A stretch of 64,000 nucleotides of DNA from JACVRN01 sp035276685. GTDB taxonomy: Bacteria; Acidobacteriota; Blastocatellia; Pyrinomonadales; Pyrinomonadaceae. Positions 24,666-36,540 of this stretch are shown here, piece by piece (within the stretch, counting starts at the first letter, position 1; each line of letters opens with the position of its first letter). Under the pieces are notes generated by a model that worked only from the letters and a program-made list of their open reading frames with translations, did no database searches and was not told the origin of the DNA. Location: contig DATELK010000065.1 of assembly GCA_035276685.1 (NCBI GenBank), positions 1-64,000 of the forward strand, written 5' to 3'. The position numbers and the translations under genes are program-made.

Positions 24666-25763
24666 CTACCCTCGCGGCGAGCGTAAGACGCTCAGTAGAA
24701 ACCCGCTCCCCCAAGAACTGTGAATGATGAAGAAGACCACGGGCAGCACAGGCGCGAGCCTGAAGTCCCCGCCTTTTATAGCAAGCTTCACACTAACTGT
24801 GGCCGCGAGCAGAGAGTAAGAGGCGACGGTCAATAAGAGCAGAAGAAGCGCGGGCGTCCAGAAGATGCCCAGAGCGCCGAAGCTCAAGATGGAGAGCACG
24901 AACACGGGCGCGACAAGCTGTCTCAGTCGCACTGAGCGCGGGTGTTCTTTGAGCATCGCGGCCTTCCAGCGGCCGTAGCGAAAGTACTGGCGAGCTAAAT
25001 CAGTGAGCGTGGGCCGGGCGTAGTAAGACGAATACCCTTGCGCGTCCAAAAGCACGCGCCCGCCGCCCCGCCTTATGCGGTAATAAAAGTCGTAGTCCTC
25101 GTTGGCCAGCAACTCTTCGTTAAAGCCGCCGACTTCCCGCCACAGGCTCTTGGCAAACGCGCCGAAGGGAACAGTGTCCACGAACTCGGACGAAGCTAGA
25201 CCCGCGTTCCTGTACCTCGCGTCACCTATCCCGAAGGGATGCGACACGGCCAAGGCAATCGCTCGCGCAACTACACTCTCTGCGCCCGGCTCTATGCGCC
25301 AAGGCATCCCGCAGACCTCAGCCTCTCCTTTATCAAGAAGCTCAACGAGCCGCCGCACGTAGTTGACTGACGGGACAGAGTGCGCGTCCATGCGGACTAT
25401 GAGTTCCCCGCGCGCAGCCTCTATCCCGCGATTCAGGGCGGCGGGGATGTGTCGCGCCGGGTTGTCTACGAGACGAACCTGAACCTGCGGGTTCTGTTGC
25501 GTAAACTTTGAGACTTCGGCGCGCGTGCCGTCCTCACTCATGCCGTCAACTATGATTATCTCAAAGCTCTCCGGCTCGTACTGGCCCAGAAGATTCGCTA
25601 ACACCTTGCCTATGTAGCGCTCCTCGTTAAAGCATGGGATGACTACGGAGACGCGCGGCGGAGCAGTAGCAGCGGCGCGCAGAGACTCTTCGCCCGTGCC
25701 GCCCGTGTGGACGCGCGGCTCTGTCTCGTAATCTGCGACTGTCGCTTGTGCGTGCTCCAACAT
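24666..25763 (-). CDS. Glycosyltransferase family 2 with C-terminal membrane helices (ExoA-like)
   Basis: 365 residues. The catalytic domain has RVSVVIPCFNEERYIGKVL, IIVDGMSEDGTRAEV and the metal-binding RMDAHSVPS. LANEDYDFYYRIRRGGGRV is the ED motif, and QYFRYGRWK resembles the Q/RXXRW acceptor motif. The last 100 residues form about three membrane helices. This layout matches ExoA-type enzymes that act on lipid-linked intermediates. It lies 54 bases downstream of the O-antigen-ligase-like gene. Confidence 0.9.
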   Translation of the reverse strand: MLEHAQATVADYETEPRVHTGGTGEESLRAAATAPPRVSVVIPCFNEERYIGKVLANLLGQYEPESFEIIIVDGMSEDGTRAEVSKFTQQNPQVQVRLVDNPARHIPAALNRGIEAARGELIVRMDAHSVPSVNYVRRLVELLDKGEAEVCGMPWRIEPGAESVVARAIALAVSHPFGIGDARYRNAGLASSEFVDTVPFGAFAKSLWREVGGFNEELLANEDYDFYYRIRRGGGRVLLDAQGYSSYYARPTLTDLARQYFRYGRWKAAMLKEHPRSVRLRQLVAPVFVLSILSFGALGIFWTPALLLLLLTVASYSLLAATVSVKLAIKGGDFRLAPVLPVVFFIIHSSWGSGFLLSVLRSPRG

Positions 25764-25817
25764 CTTTGAGTGTGGGTGTCTGGTAAGAGCCTAATCGTGT
25801 GCGTCGCTCTTCTGCTT

Positions 25818-27416
25818 TCAAGCAGGCCTCTGTAAAGTCTCCTGCTCAAGCAATCCGGGCCGAGGCTCCTTGACAGCTTCTACTTCCTCGCGCTCTTTCA
25901 TCTTCGCTTCCCGCTCTTCCAGAGCCTTCCGCTCGGCCTTGTAGAGGCGTCGCAGGCAGACCGCGTAGCCCACCAGATAATAAACGTACCACTGGTAAGC
26001 GACCGAGGCGAAGAAGCTAGAGACCATGTAGGCCACAAGGCTCGCCTGAAGCCCCACGGCCAGATAGTAGAAATGAGAAGCCCTGCGGTCTTCAAACGTC
26101 TCATTCTCTATCATACGCAGGCCCTTGAAGGGCGAGAGGATGAACAATATGTAGACGACCATCGCGGCCATCCCCATCTCGGCCGCGACCTGCGTGTAGG
26201 CGTTGTGGCTGACAAGCTCGCCTATAGAGACTATGTGAAAATTGCCCATGCCTACGCCGAAGACCGGGTTGGCAATGGCGACCTTGATTGAGCGAAAGAG
26301 GAGGTTCGTGCGAGCGCCTGCGGAGCCGAAGGCGTCTGCGTCGTGGTTGACGATTGAGTCCAGCCGGTTGGTGTAGCCCGCTGGCGCAAAGGCTATCACC
26401 GTGGCAAGGCCTACAACGGCCAGCACGATGACGGCCAGCCTGTTCCTGCGGCCAATCTTCCACGCTATGACCGCGCCCGCAGCGACCAGCCCCAGAAAGC
26501 CCGAGCGCGAAAAGGTAAGCATGCTTCCGATTATCATCAGCAGCGCGCAGACGGCGTAAAGGATTTTGAAGACGATGTTTCTAGTGGTGAACGAGAGAGC
26601 GACCGAGATGGGTATCACCGTCACCAGATGCAACGCCATGTCGTTCGGATTGCCGAAGAGGTTTCCTATGATGCCCGCTACGCGATAGCCTTCGACGCTG
26701 AAGCGCGCCATGCGGTAGTCGTAAATTGCGCCCACGCTCAGGACTACGCTCACCGTCAGCGTCAGAAAGAAGATTCCCTTCAAACGCCACTCCGTCCTGA
26801 CCACGTTAATCATCACTATGAAAATCATCACAGGGCGCAGGAACTCTACAAAGGTCGCGAGCGCCTCAGGCGGATTGATGGCGGGCGGAATCGAGATGAG
26901 CGCGGCCACGCAGAAGAGCAGCAGAAGATTTACTTCGCGCGGGCGGGCCGTCAGGTTGCCTTCCGCGGCAAGCTGCGACGGCAGGTAGGCCGCCAAAGTA
27001 AAGACGCCCATCCAGAAGGCCATAGACTTGACCGAATTCAGGGCCGTGAAAATCTCGTAAGGGCGGAAGTAGAGTACAACCGTGAAGAGAAAGAGCCCCG
27101 CGTAGCTGATGGCGTGCCCGCGCCTGAAAATCCAGTTCTCAGGCTTCGCTTCTTTCTTCGATTTTGATTTCGGGGTGGTGTCTTCGTGTCGCTCTGCCTG
27201 AGCTACTACTACTTCTTCTTCCTTCGCGGAAGCAAGCGGCTCTAAGAGAAAATCGGCGGTCTCTTCCGTTTCACGCTTACGCGCGCGACGCGAAGGCGTC
27301 ACGGGTTCATAATCTACGAATGAACTACCAGACCGCATCTTGAAGGCACTCAGGTCAAGCGAACGGGTCGCAAAAGCGTAGCAATCGTCTCGCTCTTGGA
27401 AAAAGGCACAGGGCAT
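25818..27416 (-). CDS. O-antigen ligase / polymerase-like membrane protein
   Basis: 532 residues. A charged, likely cytosolic head of about 110 residues (Glu/Arg/Lys-rich, including KSKSKKEAK) is followed by about ten to twelve membrane helices and a charged tail. The large loop contains the Wzy/WaaL hallmark: ANPVFGVGMGNF, then a conserved His in SHNAYTQVAAEMG. Such proteins polymerise or ligate lipid-linked glycan on the outer side of the inner membrane. The start ATG 27416 has AAAAGG six bases upstream; ATG 27338 would remove 26 residues. A second protein of this family is encoded at 38188-39714, but only this one has the long head. Confidence 0.85.
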   Translation of the reverse strand: MPCAFFQERDDCYAFATRSLDLSAFKMRSGSSFVDYEPVTPSRRARKRETEETADFLLEPLASAKEEEVVVAQAERHEDTTPKSKSKKEAKPENWIFRRGHAISYAGLFLFTVVLYFRPYEIFTALNSVKSMAFWMGVFTLAAYLPSQLAAEGNLTARPREVNLLLLFCVAALISIPPAINPPEALATFVEFLRPVMIFIVMINVVRTEWRLKGIFFLTLTVSVVLSVGAIYDYRMARFSVEGYRVAGIIGNLFGNPNDMALHLVTVIPISVALSFTTRNIVFKILYAVCALLMIIGSMLTFSRSGFLGLVAAGAVIAWKIGRRNRLAVIVLAVVGLATVIAFAPAGYTNRLDSIVNHDADAFGSAGARTNLLFRSIKVAIANPVFGVGMGNFHIVSIGELVSHNAYTQVAAEMGMAAMVVYILFILSPFKGLRMIENETFEDRRASHFYYLAVGLQASLVAYMVSSFFASVAYQWYVYYLVGYAVCLRRLYKAERKALEEREAKMKEREEVEAVKEPRPGLLEQETLQRPA

Positions 27417-27487
27417 GTGGGCCTTTTAGGGGGCGAGACATCTCGCGGGCCGAGTATACACTGCGGCGGGCCACTTTTGCGAAAAGC

Positions 27488-28669
27488 TTAGACGGCGATG
27501 CTCTCTTCGACCAGAACCAGCGAGCGCACTTTCTCTCGCAGAGCCAGCTCAAAGCGGCGCGCCTCTTCAATCTCGGAGAAGGCCAGCGCGCGAAGCTCCT
27601 GCTCTATGCGGCGGCGATAGTCAGAGACGAGCGAGTCTGAGACTCCAAGAGCGCTCGCCACTTCCAGCTGCGTCGAATGCTCCGGGCTCAGGTAACAGTG
27701 CCACAGCACGCCGAGCATGCGGTTGTACTGCTTGACCTTCCCGCGCACGCTCTCGTGCAGGCCCTTCAAAAACTGCTCGACGCATCCGGCGGCGGCCTGC
27801 TCCGACTCGCGCCTCAAGAGCCCCTCTTCGGGATTGTCGCCAACGTCCACGGGCTCAAACTGCATCCCGCCTTCTTCGCCGTCGTCGCCTCCTAGCGGCA
27901 CGAGGTAGATGTCCATGACGGGGAGCCTCGACATCACAAGGCTGCGAAGCGCGCGCACGTCCACGGGAGAGTCCACCGCCTCAAGGACGGAGATAATAAG
28001 GTCTTCCAAATCAGAGTTGCTGATGACCACCTGAGCGTCGCCCGTGCAGCCCACCATGCGCGTGTCGCGCTGGCGCATCGGTATCATCTGCACTCTCTGC
28101 TCAAGCTCATGCGTCTCGCGCCTTCCCTTCCCGTCGGGCCACTCCGAGAGGCCATAGACGCGGTCAACAAGGCGGCGGTGCGGCTCGTCGTTCATGCCCG
28201 AAGAGTCGAAGCGGCGGAAATTGGCGCTCGATTGAATCAGGGTAGAGATGCGGCGGGCCAGTCTATAGGATTCCGGGTGACGCTTGCGTAGCTCTGCCGT
28301 CAGAAGATTTGTCAGCTCAATCTGCCCTATCTCGCACTCGATTTCGGCATCGGTCATCCCAGTGTCCAGATAATGCTGAAAGCGCCCCTTGCTCAAAAGC
28401 TGCACGAACAGCTCCTGCGTGAGGTCTGTGTAAGCGTTTTGCGCCCCCTCTTCGACAAGGAGCCCTGCGCTGCGGGAGGCGCGCACGAGCGGGTGATGAC
28501 AGACGACGCGGTGCAGGTCGCTCCAGAGCTGTGAAACGTCCGAGCGCTTGAGGCTGTTAACCCACTGTATGCTCTTCGGTTGGCGCTCCCTAAAGGCGCG
28601 TTGCGAGCGCGGCTGTTCCTTCAGAGCGCTCATGGTTGATTCGGGATGATTAGTGCCGGTAGCTTTCAC
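27488..28669 (-). CDS. Sigma-factor-like HTH regulator
   Basis: A 393-residue protein I cannot place in a named family. Residues about 75-150 (DLTQELFVQLLSKGRFQHYL and the following helices) resemble the region-2 helical bundle of sigma-70 proteins. Residues about 335-365 (EVASALGVSDSLVSDYRRR) form a helix-turn-helix like region 4. Between them lies an acidic, poorly conserved segment. It carries no membrane helix. It begins with GTG 28669; ATG 28633 is an alternative, and neither has a strong ribosome site. It lies 71 bases upstream of the O-antigen-ligase-like gene and is divergent from a small zinc-finger protein, so it may control this locus. That role is inference. Confidence 0.55.
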   Translation of the reverse strand: MKATGTNHPESTMSALKEQPRSQRAFRERQPKSIQWVNSLKRSDVSQLWSDLHRVVCHHPLVRASRSAGLLVEEGAQNAYTDLTQELFVQLLSKGRFQHYLDTGMTDAEIECEIGQIELTNLLTAELRKRHPESYRLARRISTLIQSSANFRRFDSSGMNDEPHRRLVDRVYGLSEWPDGKGRRETHELEQRVQMIPMRQRDTRMVGCTGDAQVVISNSDLEDLIISVLEAVDSPVDVRALRSLVMSRLPVMDIYLVPLGGDDGEEGGMQFEPVDVGDNPEEGLLRRESEQAAAGCVEQFLKGLHESVRGKVKQYNRMLGVLWHCYLSPEHSTQLEVASALGVSDSLVSDYRRRIEQELRALAFSEIEEARRFELALREKVRSLVLVEESIAV

Positions 28670-29430
28670 GATGATTTGTCTTCAGGTCTGGTATTTTGTG
28701 CAAGGACTCTGGGATAAGCAGGCAATGGCTAACCTTTAAGATAGTACCGCCGGGTAACGCTTGTGTTTCATCTCGCGGCGCATGTGCTGTCTTAGCTCAT
28801 CTGGTTCAAGCTGGTCAGAGGCGACGCGTGAAGGCTGACATCTTTTATGAGCGGATCACCTTTGCCAGATTTGAACAGGGGTGGCGGGTTTGCGCCTCTG
28901 GCCTCGTCTGATGAGCGCGGCCAGCCGTGCGCAATTAAAGTCGGGCAGCGATTATTCGTTACCTCTTTCCCAAGGGTTGTCAAACTGGGCCCAAACGAGG
29001 GGCCAATTTTGCTTTGAGACCTTGCCGGGAAACCGCGCTTATTCTGACCGCAAAGGGGAATCGGCGCGGCCAGGCTAGATAGGGGAATCAAGGAGCGCAG
29101 TGGCATCCCTGACTGACGTTTAAGATGTTATCAGCAAATACTTTTTTGAGCAACATCTTTTTACACACTGGCCAAAATATTGATAAGACTTGAAAAAAAG
29201 GGCCCGGAGGGGGCGGAAGTTTTGGAAGCTGCGGGCAATTAGCGCTTTCCTTTTGATGACCAGGCTAGAGCGCCCTTTGGTTCGAGAGGATGTCATGGCG
29301 GCTCCTCGTCTCTGCTTGCCCCACAAGTTTGCTGCCAATTTTGCGGGAGGCGCTCCGTTTTACACAGGCCGGTCAAGGATGCTCTACGAACTACGAGCAA
29401 AAGAGGTAAGCCCACAGTAAGGGTGAGCAT
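28670..29430. other. Divergent intergenic region
   Basis: 760 bases between the sigma-like gene (minus) and the zinc-finger gene (plus) with no supportable gene. The stretch 29120-29200 is markedly AT-rich and has an 8-base stem (29122-29129 / 29152-29159). On the minus strand TTGACA at 28984-28979 is a good -35 match but has only a poor -10 (TAACGA) 16 bases on. The plus-strand gene has a ribosome site GGGTGAG at 29421-29427. Confidence 0.5.
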
Positions 29431-29754
29431 ATGAGGACTTCAAGCATCACGGTGTTTTCCAAGCAGGCTAGCTGCCCCTCAGCCGAGACGCTCGTTTCAT
29501 ACAATACTTCAACACTTTCGGCGGGCGCTCGGGCGCACGTCCTGGAGCATCTCTCGTCCTGCGAGTTCTGTAGCGCGGAGCTGAAACTGCTGTCCGAGCA
29601 CACACCGCTTGAGGAAGAGTACCGCGCAGCGGAAATCCCAGCGCACCTGCGCTCGCTGGCCGAGGCTCTTATGGGCCAGACGGAGCTATCGGGCATACTC
29701 TCTCTCAGGGAAATCTCCTGCGAGCCGGAGCGGCTGACGCTGACGGACGCTTAA
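29431..29754 (+). CDS. Small zinc-finger anti-sigma-like protein
   Basis: A 107-residue protein and the only gene on the plus strand. CPSAETLVSYNTSTLSAG, then HVLEHLSSCEFC, gives a C-x(n)-HxxxCxxC pattern typical of the zinc-binding anti-sigma (zf-HC2) domain. There is no membrane helix, so it would be a soluble member. A ribosome site (GGGTGAG) precedes the ATG, and a strong terminator follows at 29774-29812. Divergence from the sigma-like gene suggests a regulator pair. Partner and effect are unproven. Confidence 0.65.
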   Translation: MRTSSITVFSKQASCPSAETLVSYNTSTLSAGARAHVLEHLSSCEFCSAELKLLSEHTPLEEEYRAAEIPAHLRSLAEALMGQTELSGILSLREISCEPERLTLTDA

Positions 29755-29773
29755 AAATCTTGAAATAGATGCT

Positions 29774-29812
29774 AAAAGGCACTAAGCAGAGATAATTTGC
29801 TTAGTGCCTTTT
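29774..29812. terminator. Bidirectional intrinsic terminator
   Basis: A perfect 15-base stem (AAAAGGCACTAAGCA 29774-29788 with its complement 29798-29812) around a 9-base loop, with A/T runs on both sides. It lies 20 bases after the plus-strand zinc-finger gene and 28 bases before the 3' end of the convergent minus-strand gene, and so can end both transcripts. Confidence 0.9.
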
Positions 29813-29839
29813 ATTGTGACGCGTCCTTGATTTATCTCT

Positions 29840-32542
29840 TCAAATACGAATCTCTTCAAGGCAGGCCCTGACCTCGCGGGCCAGCACCTGTACGTGCGGC
29901 TCGTCGTACATGTTCAGGTGATTGCCGGGCACTATGCGAACGTCCACGCCGCCCGAGGCCAGCTCCTTCCATCCCTTGTCGCGGCCGAGCGCGCGGAAGA
30001 CGGGCTGGGCTCGGGTGCGAAAGAGCGTGACGCGCCCCTCATAGCGCCGCGCCTCGTAGCCCGCAAGGGCCTGAAACAGCGCTTCGCTCACGCGGCGATG
30101 ATTGTCCGGCAGAAGCGCCACGTCCAGCATGTCTTCCAGATTTTCCCTGTGGGCTTCTACGTGCAGCGGGCCAATGCGGCTGAAGAGGTTTCGCCCGACC
30201 CGCTTCAGGTGCCTTTTGACATCGGCGGCGACTTCGCGCGGCTGTCGCTTGAAGACGTGGTCGGCCAGCCAGTAGGGAAGGTTCAGCGCCGTGTGGAGAA
30301 GGCGAGCCGCGCTGATTCCCTGCTCATTCGAGCCCGGCGCTTCTTCGTCCAGCACGGCGAGGAGCGCTATCTCCTCTCCGCTCTCCTGTAGCTGCTGGGC
30401 CATCTCGAAGGCTATCACGGCCCCGAGCGAGTAGCCGCCGAGTATGTACGGCCCCGAGGGTTGAACGCTTCGCACAATCTCCACGTAATGCGAGGCCATG
30501 GCGCGCATGTCCGTGAAGGGCTCTTCAAGGCCGTCGAGCCCGCGCGCCTGTATGCCGTAGAAGGGATGGGCCGAGCCGAGGTAGCGCGCAAGCGTGCCGT
30601 AACCGAAGACCTCGCCGCCTATCGGGTGCATGAAGAAGATAGGCGTGCGCTCGCCCTCTGTCTGAATCTCCACGAGCGAAGACCACCTCTTCTCGGGCAC
30701 ATGCGACTCTATGACTCGCGCCAGGTGCTCTATAGTCCCTTCGTGTATGAGGGCCGAGAGCGGGATGTTCTTGCCAAGGCTGTCATGAACCTCAAGCAGC
30801 ATGCTGACGGCCAAAAGCGAGTCGCCGCCAAGCTCGAAGAAGTTGTCGCGCACGCCTATGGGAGAGATGCCTAGCACGCCTTCCCAGATTTCCTTAAGCT
30901 CGCTCTCAATCTGTGTGCGCGGTGACTCCGTGGCTTCGCCCGGCTCGTGTATGGGGCTCGGGCTGTGCGCGGCGAGCGAGAGGCGGTCGACTTTTCTGCT
31001 CGGCGTCAGCGGCATCGTCTCAAGATGCACGAAGCCCGAGGGCAGCATGTAATCCGGCAGCCTCGCCGCCAAAAACTCCCGCAGCTCTTTGGCCGTGGCA
31101 GTTTTTCCGGCATCCTTCGAGACCCAGTAGGCCATGAGCCGCTTGTTGCCCGAAGCATCCTCGCAGACGAGCGCCACGCTCTGGCCCACAGCTTCGTGCT
31201 GCGAGAGCGCCGATTCTATCTCGCCAAGCTCTATGCGAAAGCCGCGTATCTTGACCTGGCTGTCGGCCCTTCCCAGAAACTCTATGTCGCCGGAGGGCAG
31301 CACGCGCCCGAGGTCTCCAGTCCTGTAGAGCCTTGCGCCGCCGTGAATGTCGAAGGGGTCAGGGACGAATCTCTCTGCGGTCAATTCGGGCCGCTCAAGG
31401 TAGCCGCGCGCAAGGCAGACGCCGCCCACGTAAATCTCGCCCGCCTCGCCTGCCCCGACCCTTTGGAGTCGCTCGTCTAGCACGTAAACCCGTGCGCCGT
31501 CTATAGGCCTGCCTATGGGAACGGAAGAGGCGTTTGCCGAAAGCTCTCGCGTGTCGCAGAAGGTGGCGTCGGCAGCCGCTTCCGACGAGCCGTAGAGGTT
31601 AAGAAGCGTCGTCTCAGGCGCGCTCTTTCTAAAGCGCTCGCAAAGCTCTGGCGAAAGCGCCTCGCCGCTGCTGACGCAGACCTTAAGCTGCGGCAGTCTT
31701 CGCCCAAGCTCCGGCTCCGCGTCCAGCATGGCGCGCAGGAGCGACGGCACGAGCACGATTCTCGTCACCTTCCGCCGCGCCAGAGTCTCTATAAGCCTGC
31801 GCACGTCCTTCACATCTTCATCGGGGATGATGACTAGAGGCACGCCTTTGAGGAGCGGCCCGAAAATCTCCCACACGGAATCTACGAAGCTGAGCGCAGT
31901 CTTCTGGCACAAGACCTCTCCGGTCTCGAAAGGAAAGGCGCGCCACATCCACTGGAAGCGATTGACCGCGCCCTTGTGCAAGCCCTGAACGCCTTTGGGC
32001 CTGCCCGTAGAGCCGGAGGTGTAAGCCACGTAAAGCAGATTTTCGCCCGTCAGCCCGGACGGCGGATTATCGGAGCGCGCGTCAGCCAGACGACCATCCA
32101 TTTCATCCAGCACAATCACCCGCGCGTCGTGCTCTGTAAGCGTGCCGGAGAGTTTTTTCTCAGTCAGTAAAAACGTGGGACGCGCGTCCGCGAGCATGAA
32201 AGAGAGCCTCTGCTTCGGGTACGAGGGGTCGAGCGGAAGGTAAGCGCCGCCAGCCTTTATGACGGCGAGGATGGCCACGAGCATCTCAGCGGAGCGCTCC
32301 GCGTGAATGGCACAAAGGGTTTCGAGGCGAGCGCCAAGCGAAAGCAGGTGATGCGCCAGACGGTTCGCGCGCTCGTTCAGCTCTCGGTAGCTGAGCCGCT
32401 GCTCTTTGAAGTAAACGGCCACACTGTCAGGCGTGCGCTCTGCCTGCTCCTCGAAGAGTTGCTGTATGGATAAGGCTTGCGGCTCCCGCACTTGAATAAA
32501 GTTATCGGCTGACGAAGGATTGTATAGTTCGACTTTCAGCAT
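29840..32542 (-). CDS. Stand-alone NRPS-like protein: adenylation, carrier, thioesterase
   Basis: 900 residues from ATG 32542 (MLKVELYNPS). The adenylation domain (about 25-525) has YTSGSTGRPKG at 174-184, YRTGDLGR near 406-413 and the catalytic Lys in SRKVDR near 517. The carrier domain has GGDSLLA with phosphopantetheine Ser575. The thioesterase (about 630-895) has GYSLG with Ser705, a probable Asp732 and His874. There is no condensation domain, so it activates, loads and releases a single acid. The usual FDxS motif is FVDS (219-222), with Val where the Asp that holds the alpha-amino group normally sits, which suggests a substrate without a standard alpha-amino group. An acyl-CoA synthetase gene lies 176 bases upstream. 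It probably provides or attaches an acyl or amino-acyl decoration; substrate unknown. Confidence 0.88.
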   Translation of the reverse strand: MLKVELYNPSSADNFIQVREPQALSIQQLFEEQAERTPDSVAVYFKEQRLSYRELNERANRLAHHLLSLGARLETLCAIHAERSAEMLVAILAVIKAGGAYLPLDPSYPKQRLSFMLADARPTFLLTEKKLSGTLTEHDARVIVLDEMDGRLADARSDNPPSGLTGENLLYVAYTSGSTGRPKGVQGLHKGAVNRFQWMWRAFPFETGEVLCQKTALSFVDSVWEIFGPLLKGVPLVIIPDEDVKDVRRLIETLARRKVTRIVLVPSLLRAMLDAEPELGRRLPQLKVCVSSGEALSPELCERFRKSAPETTLLNLYGSSEAAADATFCDTRELSANASSVPIGRPIDGARVYVLDERLQRVGAGEAGEIYVGGVCLARGYLERPELTAERFVPDPFDIHGGARLYRTGDLGRVLPSGDIEFLGRADSQVKIRGFRIELGEIESALSQHEAVGQSVALVCEDASGNKRLMAYWVSKDAGKTATAKELREFLAARLPDYMLPSGFVHLETMPLTPSRKVDRLSLAAHSPSPIHEPGEATESPRTQIESELKEIWEGVLGISPIGVRDNFFELGGDSLLAVSMLLEVHDSLGKNIPLSALIHEGTIEHLARVIESHVPEKRWSSLVEIQTEGERTPIFFMHPIGGEVFGYGTLARYLGSAHPFYGIQARGLDGLEEPFTDMRAMASHYVEIVRSVQPSGPYILGGYSLGAVIAFEMAQQLQESGEEIALLAVLDEEAPGSNEQGISAARLLHTALNLPYWLADHVFKRQPREVAADVKRHLKRVGRNLFSRIGPLHVEAHRENLEDMLDVALLPDNHRRVSEALFQALAGYEARRYEGRVTLFRTRAQPVFRALGRDKGWKELASGGVDVRIVPGNHLNMYDEPHVQVLAREVRACLEEIRI

Positions 32543-32717
32543 AAAGAAGAGGCACAGCTTAACCCTCGTTTCGTGTGCGACTAGGCGAGTAAAGGCAGAC
32601 CGGGTAACAGGCTTTAGCGGCCCAACGGCGCGCTTGAGAGTATGGATTCTCAGGCGCACGCCTGTCAAGATTTATAGTCTTACGGCTCTGTTAAAAGGTG
32701 AGGTGGGCCAGGCGTGA

Positions 32718-34537
32718 TTACTCCGAAGCGCCGTAAAGCTCGTCAATCAGGTCAGAGTATTTCTCGTCGACTATGCGTCTTTTGACCTTCAAGGTGGGCG
32801 TCAGCTCGCCGCCGTCAATGGTGAACTCTTCCGGCAGCAGGGCCACGCGGCGCACCCGTTCGTAATCGGCAAGCTCCGTAGTGAGCTGAATGATTTCGCG
32901 CTGGACTATCTTGACGGCTTCGGGCGCGCGGCTCAGCTCTGCGCGCCCTCGCGGCGGCTCCGAGCCGTTCTTCTGCATGGCTTCAGAGAGCGCTTCCCAA
33001 TCGGGGACGATGAGCGCGGCGGGCTGCTTGCGGCCCGCTCCTATGACAACGACCTGGCTGACAAGCTCGCTCTGCTTGATGAGGCTCTCTACCAGTTGCG
33101 GCGCGACGTACTTGCCGTTCGAGAGCTTGAAGAGGTCTTTCTTGCGGTCTGTGATGTAGAGGTGGCCGCGCTCGTCCATGCGGCCAACGTCGCCGGTCGC
33201 GAACCAGCCGTCCTTCAGCACTTCACTCGTCTCTTCCGGCTTGCCGTAATAGCCGCGCATGACGTTCGGCCCGCGCACCACTATCTCTCCGTCCTCCGCA
33301 ATCTTCACTTCCATCCCCGGAAAGACCAAGCCGACAGAGCCCACCTGGTTATCCTCGGGGCGGTTGGCAGAGACGATGCAGGTCTCTGTCATGCCGTAGC
33401 CCTGAAGAATTGGAATGCCTGCGGCCATGAAGGAGAAGGAGAGCGTGGGCGAAAGCGGCGCGCCGCCCGAGACGAAGAAGCGCAGGCGGCCGCCTACGCC
33501 TTCGCGCCACTTTGAGAAGACGAGGCGGTCTGCCACAGACTGCTTGAACTTGAGCGAGAGGGGAATGCGCTCACGCTTGTCCTTCAACTCCGCGTAGCGC
33601 AAACCCGTCCGCATGGCATCTTCAAAGACCTTTCGCTTCCAGCCTTTGGCGGACATACCGCGCTTGACTATCTTGTGATAGACCTTCTCGAAGAGCCTCG
33701 GCACGGCCGTCATAATCGTCGGGCGCACTTCGCGCAGGTGCTCGCCCACCTGGTCGAAGGAGGCAGAGTAATGCACGGAGACGCCCGTGTAGCAGAAGAC
33801 GTAAAAGACCGCGCGCTCGAAGATGTGCGAAAGCGGCAGCACCGAAAGCGCCACGTCAGAAGTGTAGATGGGAAGCGAGCCCGCGATTGAAAGGACGTTC
33901 GAGACGAAGTTGTTGTGCGAGAGCATCACGCCCTTAGGCTCGCCCGTAGTCCCGGAAGTGTAGATGACGGTCGCAAGGTCATCGAGGCTCACGGCTGAAA
34001 GAAATCGCTCGAAGGCTTCCGGCTCACGCTCTGCCCTGGCGCGTCCAAGCTCTTCCAGTTCTGAAAGCTTTCCGCCGCGCTCCACTCCTTCGTCCGCGCC
34101 TTCGTCAAAGAAGATGATTCGCTCAAGCTGCTCAAGGCCGTCGATTCCGGGCCGCGCGTGCTTGAAGACTTTTTTGCCCGAGACGAACAGGAGCCGCGCG
34201 CCTGAATCCCCGAGGATGTAGCGCACCTGCTCCACGGCTTGCGTCGTGTAGATGGGAACGTTGACGGCACCGAGGCTCAGGATTGCGAGGTCAACGATTG
34301 ACCATTCGGGGCGGTTCTCGGAAAGCAGCGCGACGCGGTCGCCGGGCTTGACGCCAAGCTCCGAGAGCCCCAGCGCGATACGCTCTATGCGCGTGAGAAA
34401 CTCCGAGGCAGAGATGCGCTCCCAGCGCCCGTCTCGCTTACGGTTAAGCGCGTCCGGCTTAGAGTGCTCGCGCACGCCCGACAGGCACATCGCCGGAAGG
34501 GATTGAAAATCGGAGGCGGATTCTACCTTTTGACTCA

Positions 34538-34538
<1 letters not shown>
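32718..34538 (-). CDS. fadD: Long-chain fatty acid-CoA ligase (AMP-forming)
   Basis: 606 residues of the ANL superfamily, long-chain branch. It has VIYTSGTTGEPKGVMLSHNN near residue 190, YGMTETCIVSANRPED near 350, GDVGRMDERGHLYITDRKK near 440 and the linker FKLSNGKYVAPQ. It makes acyl-CoA from fatty acid, ATP and CoA. The ATG at 34538 shares one base with the TGA of the intein-containing decarboxylase gene, so translation is coupled. Together with the thioesterase upstream and the adenylation protein downstream it suggests acyl chemistry tied to this glycan, though it could equally serve general lipid metabolism. Confidence 0.88.
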
Positions 34539-36487
<1,949 letters not shown>

Positions 36488-36540
36488 CAGTAACCCCTCT
36501 TCCGTAGGGCAGATTATTAGAACAACGATTATTGAATCAA

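Noticed and set aside
28792..29106. Minus-strand frame of 104 codons in the divergent spacer
   Set aside because: No domain, poor codon pattern, no ribosome site; the region is better read as regulatory.
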